The notes: generated from the sequence alone by a model not told the origin. DNA of 33,072 nt from Catenulispora pinistramenti (GCF_018274385.1 NZ_JAAFYZ010000107.1:1-33072), one strand, 5' to 3'. Shown: positions 24,216 through 32,683, counted from the first letter of the stretch. Translations and numbers: made by a program.

Positions 24216-27200
24216 ATGACACCACTGTTCACCGCCGCGCAGGACGACTTGCGCAGGCGTGTGCGCGCGTTGCTCACCCGCCCGGACAGCCAGGCCGAAC
24301 TGCGCGAGGTGGCCGGTGGCCCGGGCGCCGAAGGGCCGGAGGGGCACCCCTGGCGGCTGTGGCGGCAGCTCGGTGCCCGGGGCTGGCTCGCGCCGCACTG
24401 GCCGGTCCGCTACGGCGGCCTCGGCCTGAGCTGGGTCGACGCGGGCATCGTGACCGAGGAACTGATTCTGCACGGCGTGTCCGACACCCCGATCATCAAC
24501 GGCGTCTTCAACTTCGGCGAGGCCGTGCGCGTCGCCGGAACGCCCCGTCAGAAGCAGCGGTATCTGCCGCGGATCGCCTCCGGACACATCATGGCCAGTG
24601 CGCTGCTGTCAGAGCCCGGCTCGGGTTCGGACTTGGCGTCGTTGGCGTGCGCCGCCACCCCGAGCGCCGACGGCTGGGTGCTGACCGGCACCAAGATCTG
24701 GAACGCCAAAGCCCACATCGCCGAGGTGGCGCTGTGCGCGGCGCGTACCTCGGGCGAGAGCGGCTATGCGGGCATCAGCCTGTTCACCGTTCCGCTGCGC
24801 GGCCCTGGGGTGACGATCACCGCGCTCGACACCACCAGCGCCGAGACCCTGTACAGAATCGAGTTCGACGGGCTCCGGCTCGACCCGGACCAGCTCGTCG
24901 GCACCGCCGGCGAGGCCTGGCCGCCGCTGGTCTCGATCCTCACCCTGGAACGCGCCGGACTCGGCTACCACGCTCGCGCTCGACGGTGGCTCAGTGCTCT
25001 GGCAGAACGGCTGCGACGGGCCGACGACGACGTCGCGGCGGAGCTTCGTCCCCGGGTGGCGGCCCTGGCGCGGCGCACCGCCGTCGGGTCCGAACTCGCC
25101 TGGCAGGCCGTCCGCGAACTCGACGAAGGAGCGGACGTCGCGCTCGCCTCGGCCACCGCCAAATGGTTCAACACCGAGCTCGGCGCGGACATCGTCGACC
25201 TCGCCCAGGAACACGACCTCGGCCTGGCCGGCGACGACGCGGCCAGCCGGGCGCTGGACTACGCCCGGGGCGAGGCGCTGGGCCTCACCCTCGCGGCCGG
25301 CACGTCGGAGATGATGCTCTCGATCATCCAGGGGGACCTGCGCGGCGCGCTCGCCGAGCCCGCCGCGGACCCCGATCTCCCGCGGTCGCCGCTGGAATCG
25401 GCCGTGCGCGCCGGACAGAGCGGCCAGCCGTCTCCCGACCTGGGCAGTGTCCTGATACGGGCTCTGGCTCCGCAGCGCGCGGCCCGTCAGCACCCTGTGT
25501 TAGTCGCGGCGGCTGCCGAGGAACTTCGCAGTCCTGAACATCCGGGACCGCTGGAGGTCACCGAGTCGGACGGCGGCTGGTCGGTCAGCGGCCGTCGGTG
25601 GGCGTACGGCGCGGCCGGCGTCGAGGATCACGTCGACTTGCTGGTCCCGATCCGCCAGGCGGGCCGGGACATCGTCGCCCTGGTGGACGGGACGCGAAAG
25701 GGCGTCCGGATCACCCCTGCCCGTCCGACGAACCGCGGGGAACGACTCGCGGTACTGCGCGTCGACCTGGATGACGTCACGGTCACCGAGGCTGATATCT
25801 GTGGGCCGGGCTCCTACCCCGCCGCACTGGCCGAGGCGCGGCTCGCGGCCGCGGGCTATCTGCTGGGCAGCAGCTGGGCACTGCTTCGCGCCGCCCTGGA
25901 CCGCGCAGAGGACCGACGGCAGTTCGGCCGCCCGATCTCGGCCAACCAGGCGGTGGGGCATCCGCTCGCCGCGGCGTATACGCGGTTGCGGGGTGCGATT
26001 CTGTTTGCCCGGCGGGCTGCCGCCGCGCCGGACAGCACGGCGGCGGCGCAAGCGTTCGTCATGGCAGCCGAAAGCTCGGCGGAGATCGTACGCCTGGCGA
26101 CGCGGGTCCACGGCGCCTCCGGACTGTTGCGCGAAGGGCCCGCCCAGACTGTCGCGGAGCAGGTGGTCTACCCGGCTGTCGCGCTGGGATCGCTCACCGC
26201 CGTGCGCGCCGAGGTGGCCGCCGCCTGCGCCGCGGCGGCGTTCGCATATCCGGCAGAACCGGCGGTCGCGCAAGAGGCGCCGGAGAATGAGTTGACTGAC
26301 TTCGCAGTTCCGGAGCAGTTCGTCCCGGAGCACCGGCTGGTCGAGGCACAGGTCCAGCGCACCCCGGAGGCGATCGCGCTGGTGTGCGCGGGCGAGACGA
26401 TGACGTACGCCGCGCTGAACGCCCGGGCCAACCAGGTCGCGCGCCTCCTGGTCGCGCAGGGCGTCGGGCCCGAGATTCCGGTCGGGGTGTGTCTGGAACG
26501 CGGCCCGGACCAGATCATCGCGGTGCTGGGTGTGCTCAAGGCGGGCGGCGCCTACGTCCCGCTGGATCCCGCGACTCCGCCGTCCCGGTTGCGCGACATG
26601 ATCGACGACGCCGATCCGGCCGTGCTGGTCACCCAGGAATGGATGACCGAGTGGCTTCCCGACGATCGGCTGGTGCTGTGTCTGGACACGGACGCGGAAC
26701 TGCTCACCCAGAACGACACCGACCTTCCCGGCCAGACCCATCCGGACGGCCTGATGTACATCATGTACACGTCCGGTTCGAGCGGCCGGCCCAAGGGCGT
26801 GATGGTGACGCACGGCGGTATCGGCCAGCGCATCTCCTGGGACCGGGAGAGCTTCCCGCTCACCGCGGACGACGCCGTCCTGCAGTTCACCTCGCTCGGC
26901 TTCGACCCCGCCGTCTGGGAGATCTTCGCCGCGCTCACCAGCGGCGCCCGCCTGGTCCTGATCCCGGCCGGCGCCCACGTCGATCCCCGCAAGGTCGTCG
27001 ACATCATGCGGGACGAGCGGGTCAGCGCGTTGTTCGGCGTGCCCTCGCAGCTGGAGCTGCTGATCGAGCAGCGGCCCGGCCTGCTGGACTGCCCGTCGCT
27101 GCGGTACGTGTTCAGCGGCGGCGACGCGATGACGCCGGCGTTGGTCGCGTCCTTCGCCATCGAGGACGCGCCGGAGCTGTACAACATGTACGGCCCGACC

Positions 27201-28043
27201 GAGCTCTCGATCGACGCGACCGCGTGGCGCGCCGAGCCGGTCAGCCACACCGTGCCCATCGGGCACCCGTTGCCGTATGTATCAGCGTACGTAGGCCATC
27301 CCGGGTGGGAGAAGGTCGCGGACGGCGAGGTCGGCGAGCTGTGGGCCGGCGGTGCGGGACTGGCGCGCGGCTACGTGGCGCGCGCGGCCGAGACCGCTTC
27401 GGCGTTCCGGCCGGGTCCGGTCGGCTCGCCGCCGGGCTCCCGGGTCTATCGCACGGGAGACCTGGTGCTGCGCCGGGACGACGGCATCCTGGAGTTCCAC
27501 GGACGCAACGACCGCCAGGTGAAGGTGCGCGGCTACCGGATCGAACCCGCCGAGGTCGAGGCCGCGCTGCTGGAACTGCCGCGGATCTCGCAGGCGGCGG
27601 TCGTCGCCGTGGACGACCGCCTGGTCGCGTTCGTCGTCGCGACGGAGGGCACCGACCCGGCGGGGGTGCGCCGGCGCCTGGCCGAGCGCGTCCCCAAACA
27701 CCTGGTCCCGGGCCGGATCGTGCCGGTCGAGGCGTTGAGCCGGAACCCTTCGGGCAAGATCGACTATGCGGCGTTGCGGGAGCGCGCGCGGGGGTCGGCT
27801 CCGCCGCCGACGGCCGCTGTCTGCGACAGTCCCGACGCGCTGCGCGTCCTGTATGCCAAGGTCCTCGGCCTCGCCGAGGTCGCCGACGACGAGGAGTTCT
27901 TCGCGCTGGGAGGCGATTCGCTCAGCGCGGCCCGTCTGGTCATCCAGGCCACCCGCGATCTCGGCCTGCCGCTGACGCTGGAGATGCTGCTCGGCACGCC
28001 GACGGTCGCGGACTTGGCTACTGCGCTGTACCAGGGGAAGTGA
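24216..28043 (+). CDS. Fused acyl-CoA dehydrogenase (two domains) - adenylation - PCP protein
   Basis: A 1275-aa uninterrupted protein. Residues about 1-385 form a complete acyl-CoA dehydrogenase (LSEPGSGSDLASLA, TGTKIWNAKAH, AAGTSEMMLSIIQGDLRG). Residues about 428-675 form a second one lacking the N-terminal domain (RRQFGRPISANQAVGH, RVHGASGLLREGPAQ), a pairing reminiscent of FadE34-type dehydrogenases. Residues about 705-1190 are a full adenylation domain (A3 YTSGSSGRPKG, A5 NMYGPTELS, A7 YRTGD, A8 GRNDRQVKVRGYRIEPAEVE, A10 NPSGKIDY). By eye against GrsA its specificity residues read D P W F F G M I D K, with the amino-group-binding Asp kept. The PCP has Ser1235 in LGGDSLSAA. Expected reaction: loading an amino acid and oxidising it in cis on the carrier. 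Codon 429 (25500-25502) is TTA, at the start of the second dehydrogenase part. The start is ambiguous between 24204 and 24216. Confidence 0.9.
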   Translation: MTPLFTAAQDDLRRRVRALLTRPDSQAELREVAGGPGAEGPEGHPWRLWRQLGARGWLAPHWPVRYGGLGLSWVDAGIVTEELILHGVSDTPIINGVFNFGEAVRVAGTPRQKQRYLPRIASGHIMASALLSEPGSGSDLASLACAATPSADGWVLTGTKIWNAKAHIAEVALCAARTSGESGYAGISLFTVPLRGPGVTITALDTTSAETLYRIEFDGLRLDPDQLVGTAGEAWPPLVSILTLERAGLGYHARARRWLSALAERLRRADDDVAAELRPRVAALARRTAVGSELAWQAVRELDEGADVALASATAKWFNTELGADIVDLAQEHDLGLAGDDAASRALDYARGEALGLTLAAGTSEMMLSIIQGDLRGALAEPAADPDLPRSPLESAVRAGQSGQPSPDLGSVLIRALAPQRAARQHPVLVAAAAEELRSPEHPGPLEVTESDGGWSVSGRRWAYGAAGVEDHVDLLVPIRQAGRDIVALVDGTRKGVRITPARPTNRGERLAVLRVDLDDVTVTEADICGPGSYPAALAEARLAAAGYLLGSSWALLRAALDRAEDRRQFGRPISANQAVGHPLAAAYTRLRGAILFARRAAAAPDSTAAAQAFVMAAESSAEIVRLATRVHGASGLLREGPAQTVAEQVVYPAVALGSLTAVRAEVAAACAAAAFAYPAEPAVAQEAPENELTDFAVPEQFVPEHRLVEAQVQRTPEAIALVCAGETMTYAALNARANQVARLLVAQGVGPEIPVGVCLERGPDQIIAVLGVLKAGGAYVPLDPATPPSRLRDMIDDADPAVLVTQEWMTEWLPDDRLVLCLDTDAELLTQNDTDLPGQTHPDGLMYIMYTSGSSGRPKGVMVTHGGIGQRISWDRESFPLTADDAVLQFTSLGFDPAVWEIFAALTSGARLVLIPAGAHVDPRKVVDIMRDERVSALFGVPSQLELLIEQRPGLLDCPSLRYVFSGGDAMTPALVASFAIEDAPELYNMYGPTELSIDATAWRAEPVSHTVPIGHPLPYVSAYVGHPGWEKVADGEVGELWAGGAGLARGYVARAAETASAFRPGPVGSPPGSRVYRTGDLVLRRDDGILEFHGRNDRQVKVRGYRIEPAEVEAALLELPRISQAAVVAVDDRLVAFVVATEGTDPAGVRRRLAERVPKHLVPGRIVPVEALSRNPSGKIDYAALRERARGSAPPPTAAVCDSPDALRVLYAKVLGLAEVADDEEFFALGGDSLSAARLVIQATRDLGLPLTLEMLLGTPTVADLATALYQGK

Positions 28044-28046
28044 GCG

Positions 28047-28694
28047 ATGGCAGCCGTCCGATCGCGCCTGCTCTGTTTCCCTCCTGCGGGCGGGTACGCC
28101 GCGCCGTACCGCGCCTGGCAAGGGGAGCTGCCCGCGGGCGTCGAGGTGGTCCCGATCGATCTGGAAGAGGGGCTCCCCGACGTCGGTACCCTGCTCGCCG
28201 CCTTGTTGCCCAAGGCCATCGAGGCCGCGGACCGGCCGGTCGCGCTGTTCGGGCACAGCTTCGGAGCGCTGATCGGCTACGAGCTGGCACAGGACCTGCG
28301 GGACAGAGGCCTGCCCCTGACGCGGCTGTTCGTCTCGGGCTGTCCGGCTCCGCGGCTGGCCCGCGCCCGGCGGCTGCCGGTGCCGGCCGATGCTCCCGAC
28401 CCGGAGCGGCTGCGCTTCTGGTTCGCGTTCGCCGACGGCTACCAGTACGAACCGCGAAAGCCCCTGGACTGCCCGATCTCGGCACTGGGCGGCCTGCGCG
28501 ATCCCCTGGTCCAGCCGGCGGAACTGCGGGCTTGGGAGGAGCGGACCACCAGCGGATTCCGGCTGCGGATGCTGCCGGGTTCGCACGATCTGCTGCGCGA
28601 GAGCGGCACCTACGTTCTGCGGGCGATCACAGCAGACCTCGACCACGATCCGAACCATGATCCGAACCACGATCCGAACGCGGGTGAGGCATGA
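28047..28694 (+). CDS. Type II thioesterase lacking the lid region
   Basis: A 215-aa alpha/beta hydrolase starting 3 nt after the PCP fusion. It has the type II TE start LLCFPPAGGYAAPYRAW, the nucleophile GHSFG (Ser71), Asp152 in GGLRDPLV and His180 in PGSHDLL. Typical family members are about 240-250 aa. The shortfall is mainly the helical lid, which normally separates the core strands around residues 112-132 (here only PVPADAPDPERLRFWF) and covers the active site. Its probable role is to clear misloaded carriers or release small products. The C-terminal tail DPNHDPNHDPN is a 12-bp tandem repeat (GATCCGAAC at 28647, 28659 and 28671). The stop overlaps the MbtH start by ATGA. Confidence 0.87.
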   Translation: MAAVRSRLLCFPPAGGYAAPYRAWQGELPAGVEVVPIDLEEGLPDVGTLLAALLPKAIEAADRPVALFGHSFGALIGYELAQDLRDRGLPLTRLFVSGCPAPRLARARRLPVPADAPDPERLRFWFAFADGYQYEPRKPLDCPISALGGLRDPLVQPAELRAWEERTTSGFRLRMLPGSHDLLRESGTYVLRAITADLDHDPNHDPNHDPNAGEA

Positions 28695-28930
28695 CAAAGG
28701 ACACACAGCTCTGGACCGTCGTGGTCAACCTCGAGGAACAGTATTCGATCTGGCCGGACCGCGAGGAGATCCCCGCCGGCTGGCGCGGTGCCGGCGTCGC
28801 CGGCACGGAGGCCGAATGCCTCGATCACATCGGCCGGGTCTGGACCGACATGCGGCCGCTGTCGCTCCGTCGCTGGATGGAACGGCGCGCCGCGACTTCC
28901 GCTACTGAGAAATGGGGTGACGGCATTTGA
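28691..28930 (+). CDS. MbtH-family adenylation-domain partner protein
   Basis: A 79-aa protein with the full MbtH signature: VVNLEEQYSIWPDREEIPAGW, CLDHIGRVWTDMRPLSLR and the conserved tryptophans. MbtH proteins bind the adenylation domain and are often needed for its solubility and activity, so it most likely serves the adenylation domain of the 24216-28043 fusion. It is coupled to the thioesterase by ATGA and to the next gene by a TTGA overlap. Confidence 0.96.
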   Translation: MTKDTQLWTVVVNLEEQYSIWPDREEIPAGWRGAGVAGTEAECLDHIGRVWTDMRPLSLRRWMERRAATSATEKWGDGI

Positions 28931-30441
28931 GCGAGAAGCTCTGGGGTGGGCGATTCGCATCGGACATCACCGATGACGTGCTGAAGTACACCGAGACGGT
29001 CTCGGTCGACCATCGCATGCTCGAATTCGACATGTGGCAGAACATCGCGCACGTCCTCATGCTGGGCGCGCAGGGAATCAACGACGACGCGGACACCCGC
29101 GTCCTGCTCTCCGGGCTCCTGGCCATGGAGGAGCAGCGTACGGCGGATGGTCTGACACTGGACGTCCGCCACGAGGACGTGCATCTCAACACCGAACAGA
29201 TGCTCATCTCCCGGGTCGGTGAGGTGGGCGGTCGCATGCACACGGCCCGGTCGCGCAACGACCAGGTGCAGACCGATGCCCGCATGGTCACCAGATCCTG
29301 GATCCTGGACGCGGTGCGGGAGCTGGCCGGGTTCGCCGCCGAGCTGTTCGGGTGCCCGGCCGAGGAACTCCAGACGGTGATCCCGGGCTACACCCACAGC
29401 CAGGCGGCACAGCCGATCTCGGTGGCGTTCTGGAAGGCCGCGCACGCCAACGCGTTGCTGCGGGACGCCGACCGGCTGGTCGAGGCGTGGAAACGGGTCA
29501 ACGTCAGTCCCCTGGGCACCTGTGCGCTGGCCGGAACGACCTTCGACCTCGACCGCCGTTACCCCGCCAGGCTGCTCGGCTTCGACGGCGTGCTCCCCAA
29601 CGCCCTGGACGCGACCTCGACGCGGGACTGGACGGTGGAGGTCGCGGCCGCGGCGGCTTCGGGCGCCGCCAACATCTCCCGCATGCAGGAGGAGATCGTG
29701 ACGTGGAGCTCCAACGAGTACGCGCTGGTGCAGGTCCACGACTCGTTCGCCACCGGCAGCTCGATCATGCCGCAGAAGAAGAATCCGGTGGTGGCCGAGC
29801 TCGCCCGGGGCAAGAGCGGCCGCGTGATCGGCGCGCTGGTCCAGCTGCTGGTCATGGAGAAGTCGGTCGGGCTCGGCTACAGCTGTGATCTGCAGGAGGA
29901 CAAACCCTTCTACTGGGCCGGAATCGACACCTATCTGGAGACGATCCGCCTGTGCCGCCAACAGAATCTACGGACCGGGTTCGACGGTGTCCGCGGCGAG
30001 GCTCTGTGCTGGGACAACTTCTCCACGGCCACCGAGCTGGCCAACGCCCTCGTCTCCCGGTTCAAGGTGCCCTTCCGCGCGGCACACCGCATCAGCGGGG
30101 ACGTGGTGGCCACTGTCATGGCCCAGGGCCAGACCTTGCGGAACACCGACCTCGTCTCGCGAACGCTCAAGGACGGGCACGACATCGACCTCGGCGGCGA
30201 CGAGCTGCGTCAGATTCTCGACCCGCGCAACGCGTTGAACGGCTACCGCTCAGAAGGGGCGACCGGCCCGGCGTCCATGCGAGTGCAGCAGGCGGAGGGC
30301 CTGAAGGCGACCGCTGAACGTCTCGCGTGGGCCAAGGAGCGCCGCGCCCGGTTGGACCTGGCCAAGACCGAGACCCTGAAGACAGCCGGCGAGATCGTCA
30401 GCCGGCTGGCGCCGGCATCGGAAGCGGAGGTGGCGCGATGA
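28927..30441 (+). CDS. Argininosuccinate lyase-like enzyme (ArgH paralogue)
   Basis: A 504-aa protein from TTG 28927, overlapping the MbtH stop. It follows ArgH throughout: start KLWGGRF, EDVHLNTE, HTARSRNDQVQTD, YTHSQAAQP (His157), and the superfamily signature GSSIMPQKKNP (277-287, catalytic Ser). Departures from usual ArgH include YTHSQAAQP instead of YTHLQRAQP, GYSCDLQEDK instead of YNKDLQEDK, and about 30 extra residues. It should eliminate fumarate from an N-succinyl-guanidine or amidine type substrate made by the ArgG-like partner. It may act on a pathway intermediate rather than argininosuccinate, since it lies in a coupled NRPS operon without other arginine genes in the window. Confidence 0.87.
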   Translation: MSEKLWGGRFASDITDDVLKYTETVSVDHRMLEFDMWQNIAHVLMLGAQGINDDADTRVLLSGLLAMEEQRTADGLTLDVRHEDVHLNTEQMLISRVGEVGGRMHTARSRNDQVQTDARMVTRSWILDAVRELAGFAAELFGCPAEELQTVIPGYTHSQAAQPISVAFWKAAHANALLRDADRLVEAWKRVNVSPLGTCALAGTTFDLDRRYPARLLGFDGVLPNALDATSTRDWTVEVAAAAASGAANISRMQEEIVTWSSNEYALVQVHDSFATGSSIMPQKKNPVVAELARGKSGRVIGALVQLLVMEKSVGLGYSCDLQEDKPFYWAGIDTYLETIRLCRQQNLRTGFDGVRGEALCWDNFSTATELANALVSRFKVPFRAAHRISGDVVATVMAQGQTLRNTDLVSRTLKDGHDIDLGGDELRQILDPRNALNGYRSEGATGPASMRVQQAEGLKATAERLAWAKERRARLDLAKTETLKTAGEIVSRLAPASEAEVAR

Positions 30442-31658
30442 GCATTGTGCTGGCTTACTCGGGGGGACTGGACACCTCGGTGGCGCTGCATTGGCTGCGG
30501 GAGAGGTACCAGACCGACGTCATCGCGTACTGCGCCGACGTCGGGCAGGTCGAAGACCTCGACACGGTCGCCGAACGGGCCATGGCCTCCGGGGCCAAGG
30601 ACGTCATCGTCGAGGACGTCCGGGAACGGTTCCTGACGGATTTCGCGATGCCGGCGATGGCGGCCGGCGCCGCGTACGAAGGCAAGTACCTGCTGGCGGC
30701 GCCCCTGTCCCGGCCGTTGATCGCCCAGCGGCTGGTCGAAGTGGCGCGCGAACACGGCGCCGACACCGTGGCCCACGGTGCCACCGGCAAGGGCAACGAC
30801 CAGGTCAGGTTCTACACCTCGGTGCGGGCTCTGGCACCGGAGCTCCGGGTCAGCGCGCCGGTCATCGACTGGGAGCTGACCTCCCGCCGCAGCGAGGTCG
30901 CCTACGCCGAGAAGCACGGCATCGACGTCGGCGCCAGCAAGTCGACCCCGTACAGCATCGACACCAATATCTGGGGAACCAGCATCGAGTGCGGCGATCT
31001 GGACCGCATCGACCAGGCACCGCCGGCCGACGCCTGGCAGATCACGGCGTCTGCCCAGGAGGCGCCGGACGAGCGGCTGGTTCTCGAGATCGAGTTCGAG
31101 CGGGGCGTTCCCGTCGCGATCGACGGTACTCGGATGGACTTGGTCCCCCTGGTGTCGCAGCTGTCCGGACTGGCGGCGGCGCACGGGGTCGGCCGAACCG
31201 AGATCCTCGAGAGCCGCATCGTCGGATTCAAGAGCCGGGGCATTTATGAGAGCCCCGCGGCCACGGTCCTGCACGCGGCGCGAAGCGATCTGGAAGCCCT
31301 GGTGCTCGACCGGGAGACATTGCACCACAAGAGGTCTTTCTCCGAGCGCTATGCCGAGCTGGTCTATTACGGCTACTGGTTCAGTGATCTGCGACGCGCC
31401 CTGGACGCCTATTGCTCGACTCTCGCGGCGAGGATGACCGGATCGGTCGTCGTCGAGCTCTACAAGGGTGGGATGCGCTGCGTCGGCCGCACGTCGGAGG
31501 AATTCGGCAGATACGACCTCGGCCTCGCGGACTACGAGGAGGGCGACACTTTCGACCGCACCGCGGGGGCGGGATTCGCATACTGCTGGGCGCTGCCATT
31601 GGTTCCGTCAGGACCCATGGCACCCGGCACGGCTGGTTCTCGGGGGAGGGCACGTTGA
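30438..31658 (+). CDS. Argininosuccinate synthase-like enzyme (ArgG paralogue)
   Basis: A 406-aa protein from ATG 30438 with an ATGA overlap to the lyase gene. It has the PP-loop AYSGGLDTS (6-14), HGATGKGNDQVRF (canonical GCTGKGNDQVRF), STPYSIDTNIWGTSIECG and the tetramerisation/substrate region VGFKSRGIYESPAATVLHAA. The family couples a ureido group (citrulline) to aspartate with ATP. In this operon it may act with the lyase to turn a ureido into a guanidino group, or simply raise arginine supply. The last about 20 residues (GPMAPGTAGSRGRAR) extend past the usual C terminus and overlap the ribosome-binding site of the formyltransferase. The stop overlaps that gene's ATG by 1 nt (TGATG). Confidence 0.9.
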   Translation: MSIVLAYSGGLDTSVALHWLRERYQTDVIAYCADVGQVEDLDTVAERAMASGAKDVIVEDVRERFLTDFAMPAMAAGAAYEGKYLLAAPLSRPLIAQRLVEVAREHGADTVAHGATGKGNDQVRFYTSVRALAPELRVSAPVIDWELTSRRSEVAYAEKHGIDVGASKSTPYSIDTNIWGTSIECGDLDRIDQAPPADAWQITASAQEAPDERLVLEIEFERGVPVAIDGTRMDLVPLVSQLSGLAAAHGVGRTEILESRIVGFKSRGIYESPAATVLHAARSDLEALVLDRETLHHKRSFSERYAELVYYGYWFSDLRRALDAYCSTLAARMTGSVVVELYKGGMRCVGRTSEEFGRYDLGLADYEEGDTFDRTAGAGFAYCWALPLVPSGPMAPGTAGSRGRAR

Positions 31659-32239
31659 TGGGTGACATACGCCAGGTCCTGTTCTCATCCGACAGCTCGT
31701 CGTGGAGCGCTCACGCGTTCAGCTTCCTGGACAAGAGTTTCGACCGCGTCGACTGGTATCCCTGGGACTACGGCACACCGCACAAGCGGTCGTTCGACGA
31801 CTGGCCGGGGTGCGACCTGCTGCTGTCGTTCAAAGCCGACCTGATCATTTCAGACCGGATGCTGTCCCGGGTCCGCAGGTACGCGGTGAACATCCACCCG
31901 TCGATCCCGGACTACCGAGGAATCGGCGGGTACCGCTACGCCATCGATGAAGGCAGGGAGAGCTTCGGGTCGACATGCCACTTCATCACCGGGCGCGTGG
32001 ACGCGGGACCGATCATCGAAGTCTCCCGCTTTCCGATGTGCGCGGGGGAGACCGAGCAGAGCCTGAGCGACCGCACCGCCGCCGTGGCGCTTGAGCAGCT
32101 CTACCGAGTGGTGACGGCCATCAAGGCAGGCCGCGAACTGGTTCCGGACGACCGGGAACACTGGGGCGAGCGGCTGTACACGCGGGCGGCTCTGGACGCG
32201 TACCGGCAGGAACGCCTGGCCGGCGTGACGGGGGCGTAG
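31658..32239 (+). CDS. Formyltransferase-domain protein (N10-formyl-THF dependent type)
   Basis: A 193-aa protein from ATG 31658 with GGGGGAGGG just upstream. It carries the formyltransferase catalytic triad: Asn78 and His80 in VNIHPSIPDYRG, and Asp115 in GRVDAGPII. It is of PurN-like length and has no C-terminal tRNA-binding domain, so it is not a Met-tRNA formyltransferase. It probably formylates an amine of the metabolite or a carrier-bound amino acid. It is the last gene of the coupled operon and is followed by a strong hairpin. Confidence 0.88.
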   Translation: MGDIRQVLFSSDSSSWSAHAFSFLDKSFDRVDWYPWDYGTPHKRSFDDWPGCDLLLSFKADLIISDRMLSRVRRYAVNIHPSIPDYRGIGGYRYAIDEGRESFGSTCHFITGRVDAGPIIEVSRFPMCAGETEQSLSDRTAAVALEQLYRVVTAIKAGRELVPDDREHWGERLYTRAALDAYRQERLAGVTGA

Positions 32240-32252
32240 CCGGCGGTCAGGC

Positions 32253-32291
32253 GTGGCGGGTCGACCTCCGCACCGGCGCTCGACCCGCCAC
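32253..32291 (+). terminator. Strong GC hairpin, probable operon terminator
   Basis: GTGGCGGGTCGA (32253-32264) and TCGACCCGCCAC (32280-32291) form a perfect 12-bp stem with a 15-nt loop, beginning 13 nt after the formyltransferase stop. There is no U-tract, as is usual for actinomycete terminators. Confidence 0.75.
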
Positions 32292-32396
32292 ACCGGCGCC
32301 CGTCTTCGCTGCCTCGCCGCGAGTCGGCTGCTCACTCCGACCTGGCTTTCGGCGAAACTAGTGCTGTATCAGGCAACGTCTGCCCGGGGGTTTTCG

Positions 32397-32444
32397 CGAC
32401 GTGGTTCGTGGCGTGGTTGGCGACGTGGTTCGCGACGTGGTTGG
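32397..32444. repeat. Four 12-bp tandem repeats
   Basis: CGACGTGGTTCG (32397), TGGCGTGGTTGG (32409), CGACGTGGTTCG (32421) and CGACGTGGTTGG (32433), followed by a decayed CGGCGTG. The first and third are identical. Noncoding as far as can be seen. Confidence 0.85.
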
Positions 32445-32683
32445 CGGCGTGCGGGTTGGCGGGCGGGATCCGTTGGTGAGTGGGGTTTGCTGGGGCTGGG
32501 GTTTGTGGGTCGGGTTGGGGTTGGGCTGTGGGTTTTAAATGCTTTTTACGCCTTCGGTCATAGTTGTGCCGGTTCGGGGTTCGGGTCGGCGGGTGTGTTT
32601 GTCGGCTGCCGGTTTCCGCGTTCACAACCCCGCCGCACCTCAGGCCTCTTCAACTCCAGCAAGTCGGAGCAAGGGCAAGAGCC

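Noticed and set aside
28927-31658. Ordinary housekeeping argGH operon
   Set aside because: Considered first. The gene order argH-argG, the overlaps with MbtH and formyltransferase, the absence of argBCDJR and the lyase motif changes favour a cluster role, although an arginine-supply role cannot be excluded.
32332-32625. Minus-strand open frame with NHVA repeats
   Set aside because: Its composition comes from the 12-bp tandem repeat at 32397-32444; there is no ribosome-binding site, domain or expected codon bias.
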